Origin: Alligator mississippiensis
Taxonomy: Eukaryota; Chordata; Crocodylia; Alligatoridae
DNA length: 64,000 nt
Reading direction: 5' to 3'
Assembly: GCF_030867095.1 (NCBI RefSeq)
Contig: NC_081826.1
Coordinates: 251,700,251 to 251,764,250 of the forward strand
Below the pieces are notes generated by a model. It worked only from the letters and a program-made list of their open reading frames with translations. It was not told where the DNA came from and did no database searches. Position 1 is the stretch's first letter; each line of letters begins with the position of its first letter. Below are positions 1 to 10,563 of the stretch, piece after piece. Made by a program: the position numbers and the translations under genes.

Positions 1-224
1 AATGTATGAAGAGACAGAGAAGGGAAAGCCAAAAAATCTTCCTAATTTGTTGGGTTCTGAGACCTGGTTCACTTTATGAAAAGTGATGCTCTGCACATCT
101 ATCGGAAATCAGGGTTAAAGAACAGTGGTTCTGGTCACAAGCAAGAAGCTGTTTTGTTGCAGTCAAAAGTGGGATTTGTCGAACCTAGTGCAGTTAAGGA
201 TTGACACGACACCTCATTAAATTA

Positions 225-565
225 ATGACTGAAGGCAGTGGTGATGGGTAGGGGGTGCATATGCCCCCTCCCCCCCCGAGAGCGCTGGTGCATCCCCTGA
301 TCAACTGTGCTCCCTGCTTAGGCAATAGGCAAAGGGGCAATGGGCGGGGGGGAGGCAGGTGGGAGCGCCGATGGCCCCCCATGCAAATGCCAGCCAGGGA
401 GTGGGAGTGCCAGATGTTGCGCCACGGCCATTTCTGGGAGTGCTGAAGTCGCTTCCCGGTTGCCGAGATTGGCCACGGGGGGACTTCCCCAGTCGCTGAC
501 TGGTTGCTGGGGGGGACATGTGCCCCCCCTGACTAAGGTGGCACCAGTTGCCCATGACTGAAGGC
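225..565. repeat. Short GC-rich element (237-553) flanked by 12-bp direct repeats
   Basis: The motif ATGACTGAAGGC occurs at 225-236 and again at 554-565, bracketing about 317 bp of GC-rich DNA. The ends are imperfectly inverted: the left has gtggtg...gggggtgcatatg, and the right end reversed reads gggcaactggtgcc...ggggggcacatg. A relative of the right end, gggcgactggtgcatcc, recurs at 8335. A 12-bp flank is long for a DNA transposon, so it could be a target duplication of a retroposed element or a longer chance match around a hAT-type 8-bp one. It has no coding capacity. The family is not identified. Confidence 0.5.
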
Positions 566-584
566 CTTATTACCAAGCTATAAA

Positions 585-838
585 ACTAAATTGTCACAAA
601 CTGACAGAGAGCAGATTTAAGCTAGACATCAGGAAAAACTTCATGGTGAGCATGGCCAACATTTGGAATGGGCTTCTAAGGGAGGTGGTAGTTTCCCCTA
701 CCTTGGGGGTCTTTAAGAGAAGGCTGGATAGGCATCTGGCTGGGGTCATCTAACCCCAGCACTCTTTCCTGCCCAGGCAGGGGGTTGGACTCAATGATCT
801 GTTGAGGTCCTTTCCAACCCTAACATCTATGAATCTAT
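585..838 (+). mobile_element. CR1 LINE, 3' end fragment
   Basis: This matches the last ~250 bp of the CR1 copies in this window, from the end of the reverse transcriptase ORF (ctgacagagagcag...gctagacatcagg) through the 3' tail (ggactcaatgatctgttgagg...) to the terminal short repeats aacatctatgaatctataa. The copy is severely 5' truncated, as is usual for CR1. No open frame remains. Orientation follows from the tail at the right end. Confidence 0.9.
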
Positions 839-840
839 AA

Positions 841-2524
841 ATAACAGACAAAAACTCCTTCCCATATTCAGTAAATGAGCTATCACAAAAGTCCTAGTAT
901 ATGTTAGCTGCAATAGCGTCTCTCACCAATGCAGGCAGAAAGCAGCTTCAGTCTTTGCAGCTTTCACCAGGTGTGGATCTGCCTCCAGAGTGATCAGCTG
1001 GGCTCAGCTAACAATGTTGCTGTGATTTCTCTCTCCTGGAATGTGCATTTTGCCAGCAACTCCGTTTCAAAGCATTCCTCCTTGATAGTTGGTTGATTAA
1101 AGTCCGAACAAAGCAGTTAGGGAGGGACCGTCATATTACAATTACTAGCTGCTCAGATCCTGTTTTGGGTCATTGAGTTGTGAAACTTTTTTTGATCAGT
1201 CTGGAGGTTACATTTCAATCAAATGGGATGGGTCTTGATTGACTGAATGGGATACCTTAGGGTATTGATTACAGGACACTGTTTTGGGTAGTTGTTTTAA
1301 CAGTGAGGTAGAATTCAAAATATTTTGAACTGGTGATGGTCTATGGAGACATTTGCAAACCCTAAATGAATGCCTGTTCTAAGAAATATGCCTTGATTAA
1401 GGGAGGATGTGTTAATAGGGAGGATATAGTCACATAGGGAGATGCAGTTATCTATGAATGGTTTAACATAATAAAACATTGGGTATATTTGCAACTAGCA
1501 CAGGGGGTGAAATCAATCATGATTGCAGATACAGTCTGTGACTTGCAGCCTGCAAGATGCATGCCACCTGCAAGAGATTAAGTTGTGGCCCACAGGGTTG
1601 CTCCCAAGTATCCTACCTCCTCCAGCTCTTGCTACTGATGCCACCAGTATTTCCAGGTGTCCACTCCATCCTTCAGTTTCAGTTTCCTGCCCCTGCCCCT
1701 GGAGGTTGGGAGGTGCAGTCCAGGGAGCTTGTAACTGGTGGAGCCCTGTCACCTGTGCGGTGGGCTGCCTGTGCATTGCAGGGGGTGGCATGGTAGGGGG
1801 CTCATGCCACATGCTGGTTGTTCCAAAGTTGCACAACTCTGCTATAGGGGAATAGGTGACACCTTCTTCAGATTCCAAAAAGAAGGGAGAGAAGGAAAAC
1901 CAAGTGGACTGTTTTTGCCAATAAGGTCTCACCTAGATCACCACCACAGCAGGTTGAGATGGCTGAGCATCTGCTGCAATCAAATCAAGTGGGTTTGCCA
2001 GAAGCTGATAACAGTGGTGCTGATGCCTCCTGGAAGACCTGCACAGCACAGAGTGCCTCAGACTAACTGAATATCTTCAGTTAATTTTATACATTTGTAA
2101 ATATTTAATATGCCTAATTATGTTGATTGCTAATGGATGTTGTTGGTATGTATGGCTAGGATAGGAAGCTTTTTAAGGAGGTACTGATATGAGACATTTG
2201 GCACTGTTAGGTCCTGCATAGATAATATTTCATAGTAATGGTCAATTAAAACTGGGGCACTTTTCTATCATGCTCCTTGATTCTGAGTGATCATAGAACA
2301 ACATACAAAGGCAACAAAACAAGGACAGAGATATAAGGCTTTTGAGGGAAGTAACTGGGGTGGAGCTGTTACCTAAAGAATATGTTTGTCTCCAAGCAGG
2401 TAAGAAAAGTTTATTTTTCCTAGGCCAGAGACTTGTATTAGTGCTATACTATTGGTTTAAAGCTAAACCATCAAATAAATACAAGTCCAGCAGCATAATG
2501 TGGGGGTGGGTGGACTGCATTCAG
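841..2524. other. Unannotated AT-rich to mixed DNA
   Basis: No gene was recognised. The stretch 1505-1855 is richer in GC and open in several frames on both strands, but nothing in the translations resembles a known domain. There are short repeats of ggga-type motifs near 1390-1450. Confidence 0.5.
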
Positions 2525-4666
2525 AGATCAATGAGGTAAGGAAACTAGTCAGGGAGGCACTGAGGTCCCAGAGGGGAGAGGAGTTGGGAGTCCAAGAAGC
2601 GTGGTCGTTCCTTAAGGAGATGATCTTCCAAGCCCAAAGGGTGAGAATCCCAACAGGATCAAAGGGAGCAAGAGTGCTCAAAAGCCCCCATGGCTCACCA
2701 AAAGCATCCAGGAACATCAAAAAGCTAAAAAGGAGGCATACACACAATGGAAGGGAGGGGCCATCACCAAGGAGGATTATACCTGCATTGCTCGAGATTG
2801 TAGGGGGGCTGTTAGGAAGACTAAAGTGGAGACAAAACTGGGACTAGCGACCCAGATCAAAGATAACAAGAAGTCCTTTTTTTAAATACATAGGGGTAAA
2901 AAGAAGGTACCGGGTAACATGGGGCCTCTGCAGGACATGCTAGGAAATCTGGTGGTCACACTAGATGACAAAGCTAACCTCTTTAACAAATCCTTTGCCT
3001 TCATTTTTCTGAGCAGGGACCAGGACATCCCACCCCCCACTGGGATCCCAGACAGACACAAGGGAGGCACATCCAGGCCCAGGGTCAGTGAGGACCTAGT
3101 CAGGGAACTTCTGGTGGGGCTAAAAGTGTACAAATCAGCAGTTCCTGACGATTTCCACCCCAGAGTGCTGAGGGAATTAGCAGAGGTTATTGCGGGACCC
3201 CTGGCACAGCTTTATGAGCACTCGTGGTGCTCTGGTGAGGTGCTGGAAAAGGGCCAATGTGATCCCCATTTTCAAAAAAGGGAGGAAGGAGAACCCAGAA
3301 AACTATAGGCCTGTTAGTCTTACCTCAGTCCTGGGAAAGCTCTTTGAGAAAATTATCCAGGAGTACATCTGCAAGGGGCCAGCAGGGGAGATTATGCTTA
3401 GGGGTAATCAACATGGGTTCACTAGAGGCAGGTCCTGTCAGACCAACCTGGTGGCCTTCTATGACCAGGTCACAAAATCCTTGGATGCAGGTGTTGCGGT
3501 GGACATAGTCTTTCTGGACTTTAGGAAGGCCTTCAACACTGTTTCTTACCCCATTCTCATTAAAAAATTAGGCAACTGTGGTGTTGACACCTATGCAGTC
3601 AGATGGGTTGCAAATTGGCTGGAGGGACGCACCCAGAAAGTGGTGGTGGATGAGTCATTTTCAACCTGGAGGGATGTGGGCAGTGGGGTTCCCCAGGGCT
3701 CGGTCCTTGGGCCTGCACTGTTCACCATCTTCATCAGTGACTTGGACAAGGGTGTGAAAAGCACCTTGTTCAATTTGTGGATGACACTAAGATGTGGGGA
3801 GAAGTGGGCATGCTAGAAGAGAGGGACAGGCTACAACTAGATCTGGACAAGTTACAGGAGTGGACGGATGAGAACAGGATGGGTTCCAATACTGACAAGT
3901 GCAAGGTTGTACCTGGGGAGGAAGAACCAGCAGCACACCTACAGGCTGGGGAACGCCCTTCTCATCAGCACAGAGGCAGAAGAAGATCTTGGAGTCACTA
4001 TTGACTCCAAGATGAACATGGGTCACCAATGTGAGGACACTGTCAGGAAGGCTAACTGTACCTTGTCATGCGTCCACAGATGCATCATAAGCAGATCCAA
4101 GGAGGTGATCCTCCCCCTCTATGCGACATTGGTCAGGCTGCAGTTGGAGTACTGCATCCAGTTCTGGGCATTGCGCTTCAGAAGAGATGTGGCCAGGATT
4201 GAGAGGGTCCAGAGGAGGGCCACTCACATGATCGGGGGCAGTAGGGCAGGCCCTACAAAGGGAGGCTATGGAACCTGAACCTGTTCAGCCTCCACAAGAG
4301 AAGGCTGAGAGGGGACCTGGTAGCTGTCTATAAACTTGCCAAGGGGGACCAGCAGGCAATGGGAGACCCTGTTCCCCCAACCACTACCATGAGTAACAAG
4401 GAATAATGGCCATAAATTGACAGAGAATAGATTCAGGCTAGACATCAGGAGGCAGTACTTCACAGTCCGGGCAGCTAGGATCTGGAACCAACTTTCAAGG
4501 GAAGTGGTGCTGGCTCCTACCCTGGGGGTCTTCAAAAGGAGGCTAGATAATCACGTAGCTGGGGCCGTTTTACCCCAGCATCCTTTCCTGCCCATGGCAG
4601 GGGGTCGGACTTGATGATCTGGTCAGGACCCTTCCGACCCTACCAACTATGAAACTATGCAACTAT
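2525..4666 (+). mobile_element. CR1 LINE, 5' truncated, decayed ORF2
   Basis: This is a non-LTR retrotransposon copy of about 2.1 kb. Translations follow CR1 ORF2: the linker before the reverse transcriptase (KLVREALRSQRGEELGVQEAW), then [20 protein letters not shown], the [14 protein letters not shown] block, [14 protein letters not shown], and [20 protein letters not shown]. The catalytic FADDT block is garbled in the + frame near 3770, where the reading frame changes, and the thumb continues in other frames to 4280. The endonuclease is missing. The 3' end at about 4666 has the short repeats aactatgaaactatg. Several frame changes make this a dead copy. The intact copy at 19381-21785 is the best internal reference for it. 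Confidence 0.93.
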
Positions 4667-5692
4667 CCACTGTAAATGTGGTAGGACTGTGTAGTTCTAC
4701 CATTAGTAGAGGTACAGGAAGCCAAGCCTGCCTCCTGGGGGGTGCACTTGAGAGAGGCAGAAGGGGCTCAAAGCACAGCTCACCCTGTGATAGTGACATC
4801 CTCCTTTTCGGTTTAGATCGGCAAAATACTGCCATGCTGCAGTCCCCCAAATAAGACATGTGCCTTGTTTTTGGGAAGGCAGAATGAAGGGACAAGAGAT
4901 ATTCCGTAGTTATGGCTGTGGAGTAGGGACAAAGCTTAATCTTCAACTCACTTGCCCTCCCTTTCCCACTCAAATTGCTACAGTTTTAACCCTTTCACAA
5001 CTGAATTGGGTGTTGTTGCCTGAGCAGGAAAGGGAGGGTGAGTGAGCAGACTCTAACCCTGTTCCAGTTCAGCTGTGGAAGAGTCAAACTTGTAGCTACT
5101 GCTGAAGATTTGGCCCTTTCCTCCATAGGGCTTGTGGAGCATGGATGCATGGAACCTGGGAAATGAGCTGAAAGAATTGTAAATCCTGGGACAGTCACAA
5201 AACTATGATATGATTAGAATAACAGAGAATTGGTGGGGTATTACTATTGTAATATAAAAACAGCGATAGTGTGAAATGAAAGGCAATTTAAGGTCTGTGT
5301 TCTCCTCACTATGTGCATATGGAATTGATATTTAGAGTTTTTCATTAAAGATAAGGGCAAAAATATGCTAGGCATTTTGGAATTATGTAGCTACACTTCT
5401 AATTTTAGACCAAATCTTGCATTCTTTGTATAATCAAAATTTCTACTAAAATCCTCAATGCACAAAGAACGGAAGATCTTAGCATATGAATGGAGTACTC
5501 AGAGGCATAGGTCTTATGATTCAGTGGGAAGTACACAGGCAGAAGCTGATGGAACAAGGTCTGCAGCAGTGGAAAATCTATCCAAACAAGGAGGCACTTG
5601 GCACCTATCCTTTCTAATATGTTAGAGGCTCTTATCCAACTGGTGCTGGTCACGGCTGCCCCCAAGCTTGTTAGGAGACAGGAACAGGACTC
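4667..5692. other. Unannotated intergenic DNA
   Basis: No repeat family, open frame or RNA gene could be recognised. Short open frames are unsupported. Composition is mixed, with AT-rich parts after 5200. Confidence 0.5.
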
Positions 5693-5731
5693 ATAGGGTG
5701 CATCCAGATTAGCGTGGACATTTGGTTCCCT

Positions 5732-5778
5732 GGGGACAAGTAGCTGTGGCACACCTTGCACCACAGCTACTTGTCCCT
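5732..5778. repeat. 18-bp-stem perfect hairpin inside the 600-bp element
   Basis: ggggacaagtagctgtgg at 5732-5749 is followed after 11 bases by its reverse complement at 5761-5778, with only the outermost pair imperfect. It lies near the left end of the 5696-6295 element, as subterminal hairpins do in foldback MITEs. Confidence 0.85.
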
Positions 5779-6060
5779 TGGGAATGCTCATGCCATGCAC
5801 ACTTCGGCGAGAGGCAAGTTATCTCAGGGGCAGTAGAGGAGTCTGGGACCAGCACTGTGCTGGCCTCAGCAGCCTTGCCTGGGGTCGTGGGGGTCTCTTG
5901 GGGCTTCAGCCATGGTGATTCTGCTGGGTGGAGTCTGGCTGGCAGCCACAGCACAGCTCCAGGTATCTCAGCTCCACTTTTCAGCAGCACATACTGCTCC
6001 AGTTTTTTTGTTATTTTTTCTGCGGGTTTCTTTGACTCCTGGATATCCAGGGATCAAACA

Positions 6061-6180
6061 ACACCCCCCCCCCCAAAAAAAAAAACAACAAAAAACAAAA
6101 AACCCCCAACCAAAACCCGCCCCCCCCAGAAAACCCCAATAACAACCCACAGGAAGAAAAACAAAAAACCAGAGCAGCAT
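6061..6180. repeat. C/A-rich low-complexity tract
   Basis: Alternating runs of C and A (ccccccccc, aaaaaaaaaaa, acaacaaaaa) fill about 120 bp. Long open frames here on both strands are composition artefacts. Confidence 0.85.
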
Positions 6181-6298
6181 ACACGTGGGCGGCGTACCCT
6201 TGCAGTGCAGAGAATGCCTAACTGTGTGGCATGTGGTGTTGCAGACTTATTTGCAGTGCCACATATCACACAGCCACGCTTGTCTGGATGTGCCCATA

Positions 6299-7059
6299 CA
6301 GTACTTTAGCACGTACCTCTACAGCCTTTGCAATGAGAGAATTATGAATCTGTTCCCCCTTAGCAGAAGGGAGGATAAGCAGGGTAAATGCCACCTGCTG
6401 TGGATAAGGGGAGGAAGGGGCTTTCCCTTTGGGGTGCAACTAGAAAAAGCCTGTTTGACCAATGAAGATGAACCACAGCCATACTACAAACTTTCTGCTG
6501 TCATTTAAACTGCCACCTCTTGTAGCAAATTTCCCTTCTTCACTGATTACTAGGGCTAAAGCCATTGTGCTTTTAATTGCCGAGAGGCGCTGCCTGGCTT
6601 GCAAACATGGTTGCAAGTGGCTGAGGCCATTATTTTTCATTTGCATACATCAAGTGATTGGAGTTCAGCATAACCCACATGTTCAAGCTCCTCTTTATCA
6701 TGGTTCACTTAGCACGCATGTTATGCTAGTTAATTTGTGAGCTCCTCTTACAAACACTGTGGGATCTGTTGTAATTATTGTTGACGAACAAGTTCTGAGC
6801 TCAACATCCTGTTTTGAATCTGATGATCAATTATGAGAAATCTTTACAAAAGATGATAAAATTCTTCCCATGGCTAATAAAAAAACCCAAACAACTCATG
6901 CACAGTGGTCCCAAGAAATATCAGGTTACAGTCCAATTAGAGAAATGTATAACTCTTTACAAGACACATTTACTCAGTAACTGCAAGAGACAGGTGAAAT
7001 ACCAAGTTTTCTCCTGTAGACTGATTTTTTGGATAAGATTTAATACGAACATGTCACAC
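6299..7059. other. Unannotated intergenic DNA
   Basis: No family could be recognised in this stretch, which separates the 600-bp inverted-repeat element from the next CR1 copy. Confidence 0.5.
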
Positions 7060-8327
7060 ACGTTTTTGAAGAGTGCTGGGGACAACTTCCTGGTGCAAGT
7101 GTTGGAGATGACAACTAGGGGTTGTGCTCTTCTCGTCCTGCTGCTCACGGACAGGGAAGAATTGGTGAGGAATGTCGTAGTGGATGGCAACTTGGGCAGC
7201 AATCACCATGAGATGATTGAGTTCAGGACCCTGGGGAAAGGAAGGAAGGAGAGCAGCAGATTAAGGACCCTGCCAGCAACAAGAGGAAGATCAAGAAAAG
7301 TGTGGGTCACTTACTAGGCAGCCTAGTGACAGACTGTGAAAAAGTCCCAAACTAGTGCACCTGGCAGCACAATTTGGGGAGGAAGTAAGCAGCCAACAGT
7401 GGTGAAAGAACAATTTAGGAACTATTTAGAAAAGCTGGATTTGTACAAGTTCATGGGGCACCACATGATGCACCTTAGGGTGCTGAGGGAGTTGGCCAAT
7501 GTGATTGCAGAGCTGCTGGCCATTATCTTTGAAAACTTGTGGCAATTGGGAGAAGTCCTGGATGATTGGAAAATGGCAAATATATAGTGCCCATCTTTAA
7601 GAAAGAAAAGGAGAATCTGGAGGACTACATACCAGCCAGTCTCACCTTAGTCCCTGGAAAGATCATGGAGCAGGTCCTCAAGGAATCCATTTTTAAGCCC
7701 TTGGAAGAGGAGAAGGCAATTAGAAACAGTCAGCATGGATTCACCAAGGGCAAGTCATGCCTTCTATGATGAGATGACTGGTTCTGTGGATGTGGGGAGA
7801 CCAGTGATGTGGTATACCTTGATTTTAGCAAGACTTTTGATATGGTCTCCCACAACATTCTTGCAGGCAAGCTAAGGAAGTACGGGGTGCATGAATATAA
7901 GGTGGATAGGAAACTGGCTGAATCATTGGGTCCAAAGACTAGTAATCAATGGCCTGATGTGTAGTTGGCAGCCAGTATGAAGTGGAGTGCACCGGGGTGG
8001 GTCCTGGGGCTGGTTTTGTTCAATATCTTCATCAGCAATCTGGAGAATGGGATGGAGTGGACCCTCAGCAAGTTTGCATATGACACCAAGCTGAGTGGAG
8101 TAGTAGATATATTGGAGGATGAGACTAGGATTCAGAGAGACCAAGACATTGGAAATTGGACCAAAAGAAATGTCATGAGGTAAATAAGGACAAGTGCAAA
8201 GTCCTGCCCTTGAGATAGAACAATCTCATGCACCAGTACAGACTGGGGACTGAGTGGCTAAGCAGCAGCTCTGCAGAAGTGGTTCTAGGGGTTACAGTGG
8301 ACAATAAGCTGAATATGAGTCAACAGT
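7060..8327 (+). mobile_element. CR1 LINE, decayed and internally deleted
   Basis: The first part aligns to the end of the CR1 endonuclease (GCALLVLLLTDREELVRNVVVDGNLGSNHHEMIEF). The following pieces align to the reverse transcriptase: LRELANVIAEL, PIFKKEKENLEDYIPASL, NSQHGFTKGKSCL, a VYLDFSKTFDMV-like block, LFNIFISNLENG, and FAYDTKLSG where the intact copy has FADDTKLWG. About 400 bp of linker are absent compared with the intact copy at 19381-21785. The element stops abruptly at 8327 and its 3' tail is not present, so a deletion or replacement removed it. It is much more diverged than the 19-kb copy and therefore older. Confidence 0.88.
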
Positions 8328-8450
8328 GTCATGGGCGACTGGTGCATCCTGAGTCTGGGGGGGCACCAGTGGGGCACAACTGGGGTGGGGGATATCCTCG
8401 TTGCCCCCATGTGTCCCACTGCCCCAGGTGCCCAGCTGATTTGTTATATG
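8328..8450. repeat. GC-rich repeat related to the end of the 237-553 element
   Basis: The segment gggcgactggtgcatcc...gggggggcaccag resembles the reversed right end of the element at 237-553 (gggcaactggtgcc...ggggggcac). It abuts the truncated CR1. The far end was not located. Confidence 0.4.
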
Positions 8451-9399
8451 TCTGGGGATCATGCAAATGTGGCCAGGCCTGGCACATGCTGCTAGATTGC
8501 TCCTTTGTTGCTGTTCATTTTTACCTGATTTGCTGTTCTTGTCACTTTCCTAATGGCATTTTTATTAATGATCGTGTGTTTCCTGTAATTGGTCAAGGAA
8601 CATATAAGGGAGCCCAGAATTTGTCACACAGTGATGATGACTTAGACTGACAGACTTACAGGCAAGAAAATACTACCATAATTTTTAGGCCTGTTTCAAT
8701 TGGGAAGTAGAAGAGGGGGACCTGAGTTAAAGGGACCACATGAAAGTGGCATCTTAAAGCCACCCTACTCTCTGCCCTTGCTGACAAATTTGCCATTCCG
8801 TACTGGTGCTTGCCATGGGTTTTGGTAGAATCCAGTAGATAAACAGAAGGAAATACAGGCAGGGTCAAGATTGGAGCAGCAGGAGATCTGTAGCCGGGTG
8901 GAGGATCAGCCATCCCCAACAGCAGTCAAGCCACCAGTGCCTGGCTTGTCACACTAAAAGTTTCCTGATCCCTGTTCTAGAGGGATATCTAATCTCCATT
9001 TAAAGACTAAAAGTAACAGAATCCACTGCATTCCTATGTAAGATATTTCAATGATTTATTACCCTCACTGTTACAACCCTGTGCCTTCTATTATTATTTT
9101 GCTAGCTTTCTCTTTCAGCCATTGGTTCTTTCTCTGTCTCTGCCTGCCAGATCAAAGAACCTTCCTCAATTAATAATGTTCTCCCCTGTAGTTACTCAGA
9201 GACAGTGATCAAGACCTTTTTTCATCTTCTTTTGGATAAATTGAATAGGTTATGCTGCTTTAGTAAGTAGATTTTCAGACTTCAAAATTATTCTTATAGT
9301 TCTCTTCTGAACCCTTTTGAATATGTTAACATTATTAAGTGTGGACTCCAGAATTAGACACAATGTTCTTGTAATATTCCCATTTATAGGTGTATATAT
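8451..9399. other. Unannotated DNA with a possible hAT terminus
   Basis: Nothing coding was recognised. Reversed, the 15 bases at 8960-8974 read cagggatcaggaaac, which has the style of a hAT terminal repeat. No matching left end was found, so only a possible terminus is noted. Confidence 0.35.
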
Positions 9400-10085
9400 T
9401 AGGGGTGTGCAAAGTGGGCCCTATTCGATTTGGATTCAGATTTGTCCCTTATCAGGGACACTGATTCAATTAGTTGATTTAGATCACTGTCCTTGATTTG
9501 ATTCGGCTGAATCTGAATCTGAAGATTCGATGCTGATTCAGAGAACCAGAGATTCAAACATAGACACAGCTTTACAAGTTTTTTCTTCATGCCTCAAGGT
9601 ACCAGCACAGCTTGTGAATGCTGCGATGCTGGGGTGCATGCAGCATTCCACAGGAGTGTGGGGGAGCCCTCCATGTGCTCGGCGGCAAACCCGGAAGTAG
9701 ATTGGAAGTATTTCTGGTCCACTTCTGGGTCCTCCAGGGAGCATGCTGGCCCCCCCCCCATACTTCCCTGGCTCAGTGATCGGCTGCAGGGGACCCCGGG
9801 TGGCCCCCCCAAACCCAGGAGGCACCAGTTGCCAAGTCAGGGGGTGCAGTGGGGGGGCCCCACGCACTCCCTGGCAGACCTAGAAGTGGACTGGAAATGC
9901 TTCTGGTCCACTTCCAGGTCTGCTGCTGAGTGCACCAGGGACCCACCCATGTGCCCCAGCATCGCAGCATTCACAACCCACCTGCTACCTAGAGCTATGC
10001 AGAAAAAATATTTAAAGCTGTGTCTATGTCCCAATCTCTGAATCTTTCTGAATCGATTCAGAGGGTTCTGATTCATATACAAGTG
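9400..10085. mobile_element. hAT-like non-autonomous element, TAGGGGTGTGCAAA family
   Basis: It starts with taggggtgtgcaaag at 9400, followed by a subterminal zone dense in GATTCGAATC-like words, a GC-rich core, and another GATTC-rich zone (ctgaatcgattcagaggg). The left half is closely related to 38766-39305 over both ends and core. The right terminus is degraded and no target duplication could be read. Family membership rests on the shared end with elements at 14425, 22457 and 32190 that do have 8-bp duplications. Confidence 0.7.
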
Positions 10086-10263
10086 CAGCTGGGTGCAGTT
10101 AGCAACAATTTTCCCAAAAGGAGTAGAAAACTATAAGGAGGAAAATGGTTTAAAAGAAATCTACAGCTCCAAAGAGCTAAGTTAGCCTTTCTCTGAAACA
10201 CGAGTGTATCCTAAATCTTACCCTGGTTTTGTTGCATTATCATTAGTCCTCAGTAATCTAGAG

Positions 10264-10555
10264 CAGGGCTTGGCAACCTATGACCTGTTGGCTGAATCCA
10301 ACCCATGGATCCTTTTGATCTGACCCGCAGACCTGGTGGGCTTCAACAGCACCTGGTGGTAGAGTCTTTGGCCTGTGCCAGGCTGCAGCCAGGTATGCTG
10401 TGACTTTGCTCATACAGCCAGGTGATGAGGATCTTCATCTGTGCCTTGGCCAGGTAGCGCGGAGAAGTGGTGGTGGCTAGATCCTAATGCTGAGTGACCT
10501 TAGACCTGAACCAGGTCATTCTGGCCTGCCACAGCAAAAGGGTTGCTGGCCACTG
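10264..10555. mobile_element. hAT-like MITE, CAGGGYTTGGCAACC ends
   Basis: The left end cagggcttggcaacc at 10264 is matched by the right end ggttgctggccactg, which reversed reads cagtggccagcaacc. The flanks atctagag and gcctagaa are an imperfect 8-bp duplication at best. The interior has the phrase ctgttggctgaatccaacccatggatcc seen in many vertebrate hAT MITEs. It is non-coding. Confidence 0.65.
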
Positions 10556-10563
10556 GCCTAGAA

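Larger units (their letters stand above)
5693..6298. mobile_element. 600-bp non-autonomous DNA transposon with terminal inverted repeats
   Basis: The left end gggtgcatccagattagcg at 5696 is matched in reverse by cgcttgtctggatgtgccc ending at 6295. This gives about 20 bp of inverted ends, flanked by ATA on both sides (5693-5695 and 6296-6298). The 3-bp flank would fit PIF/Harbinger-type integration, but the superfamily is inferred only from flank length. No coding sequence is present. The interior has a near-perfect hairpin (5732-5778) and a C/A-rich low-complexity tract (6061-6180). Confidence 0.65.

Noticed and set aside
1513-2070. Open frames of 110-139 codons on both strands
   Set aside because: No homology to known domains, no splice or start context, and the frames are shadows of one another.
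5722-6309. 195-codon plus-strand open frame
   Set aside because: It passes through the hairpin and the C/A low-complexity tract of a non-autonomous element and has no domain.
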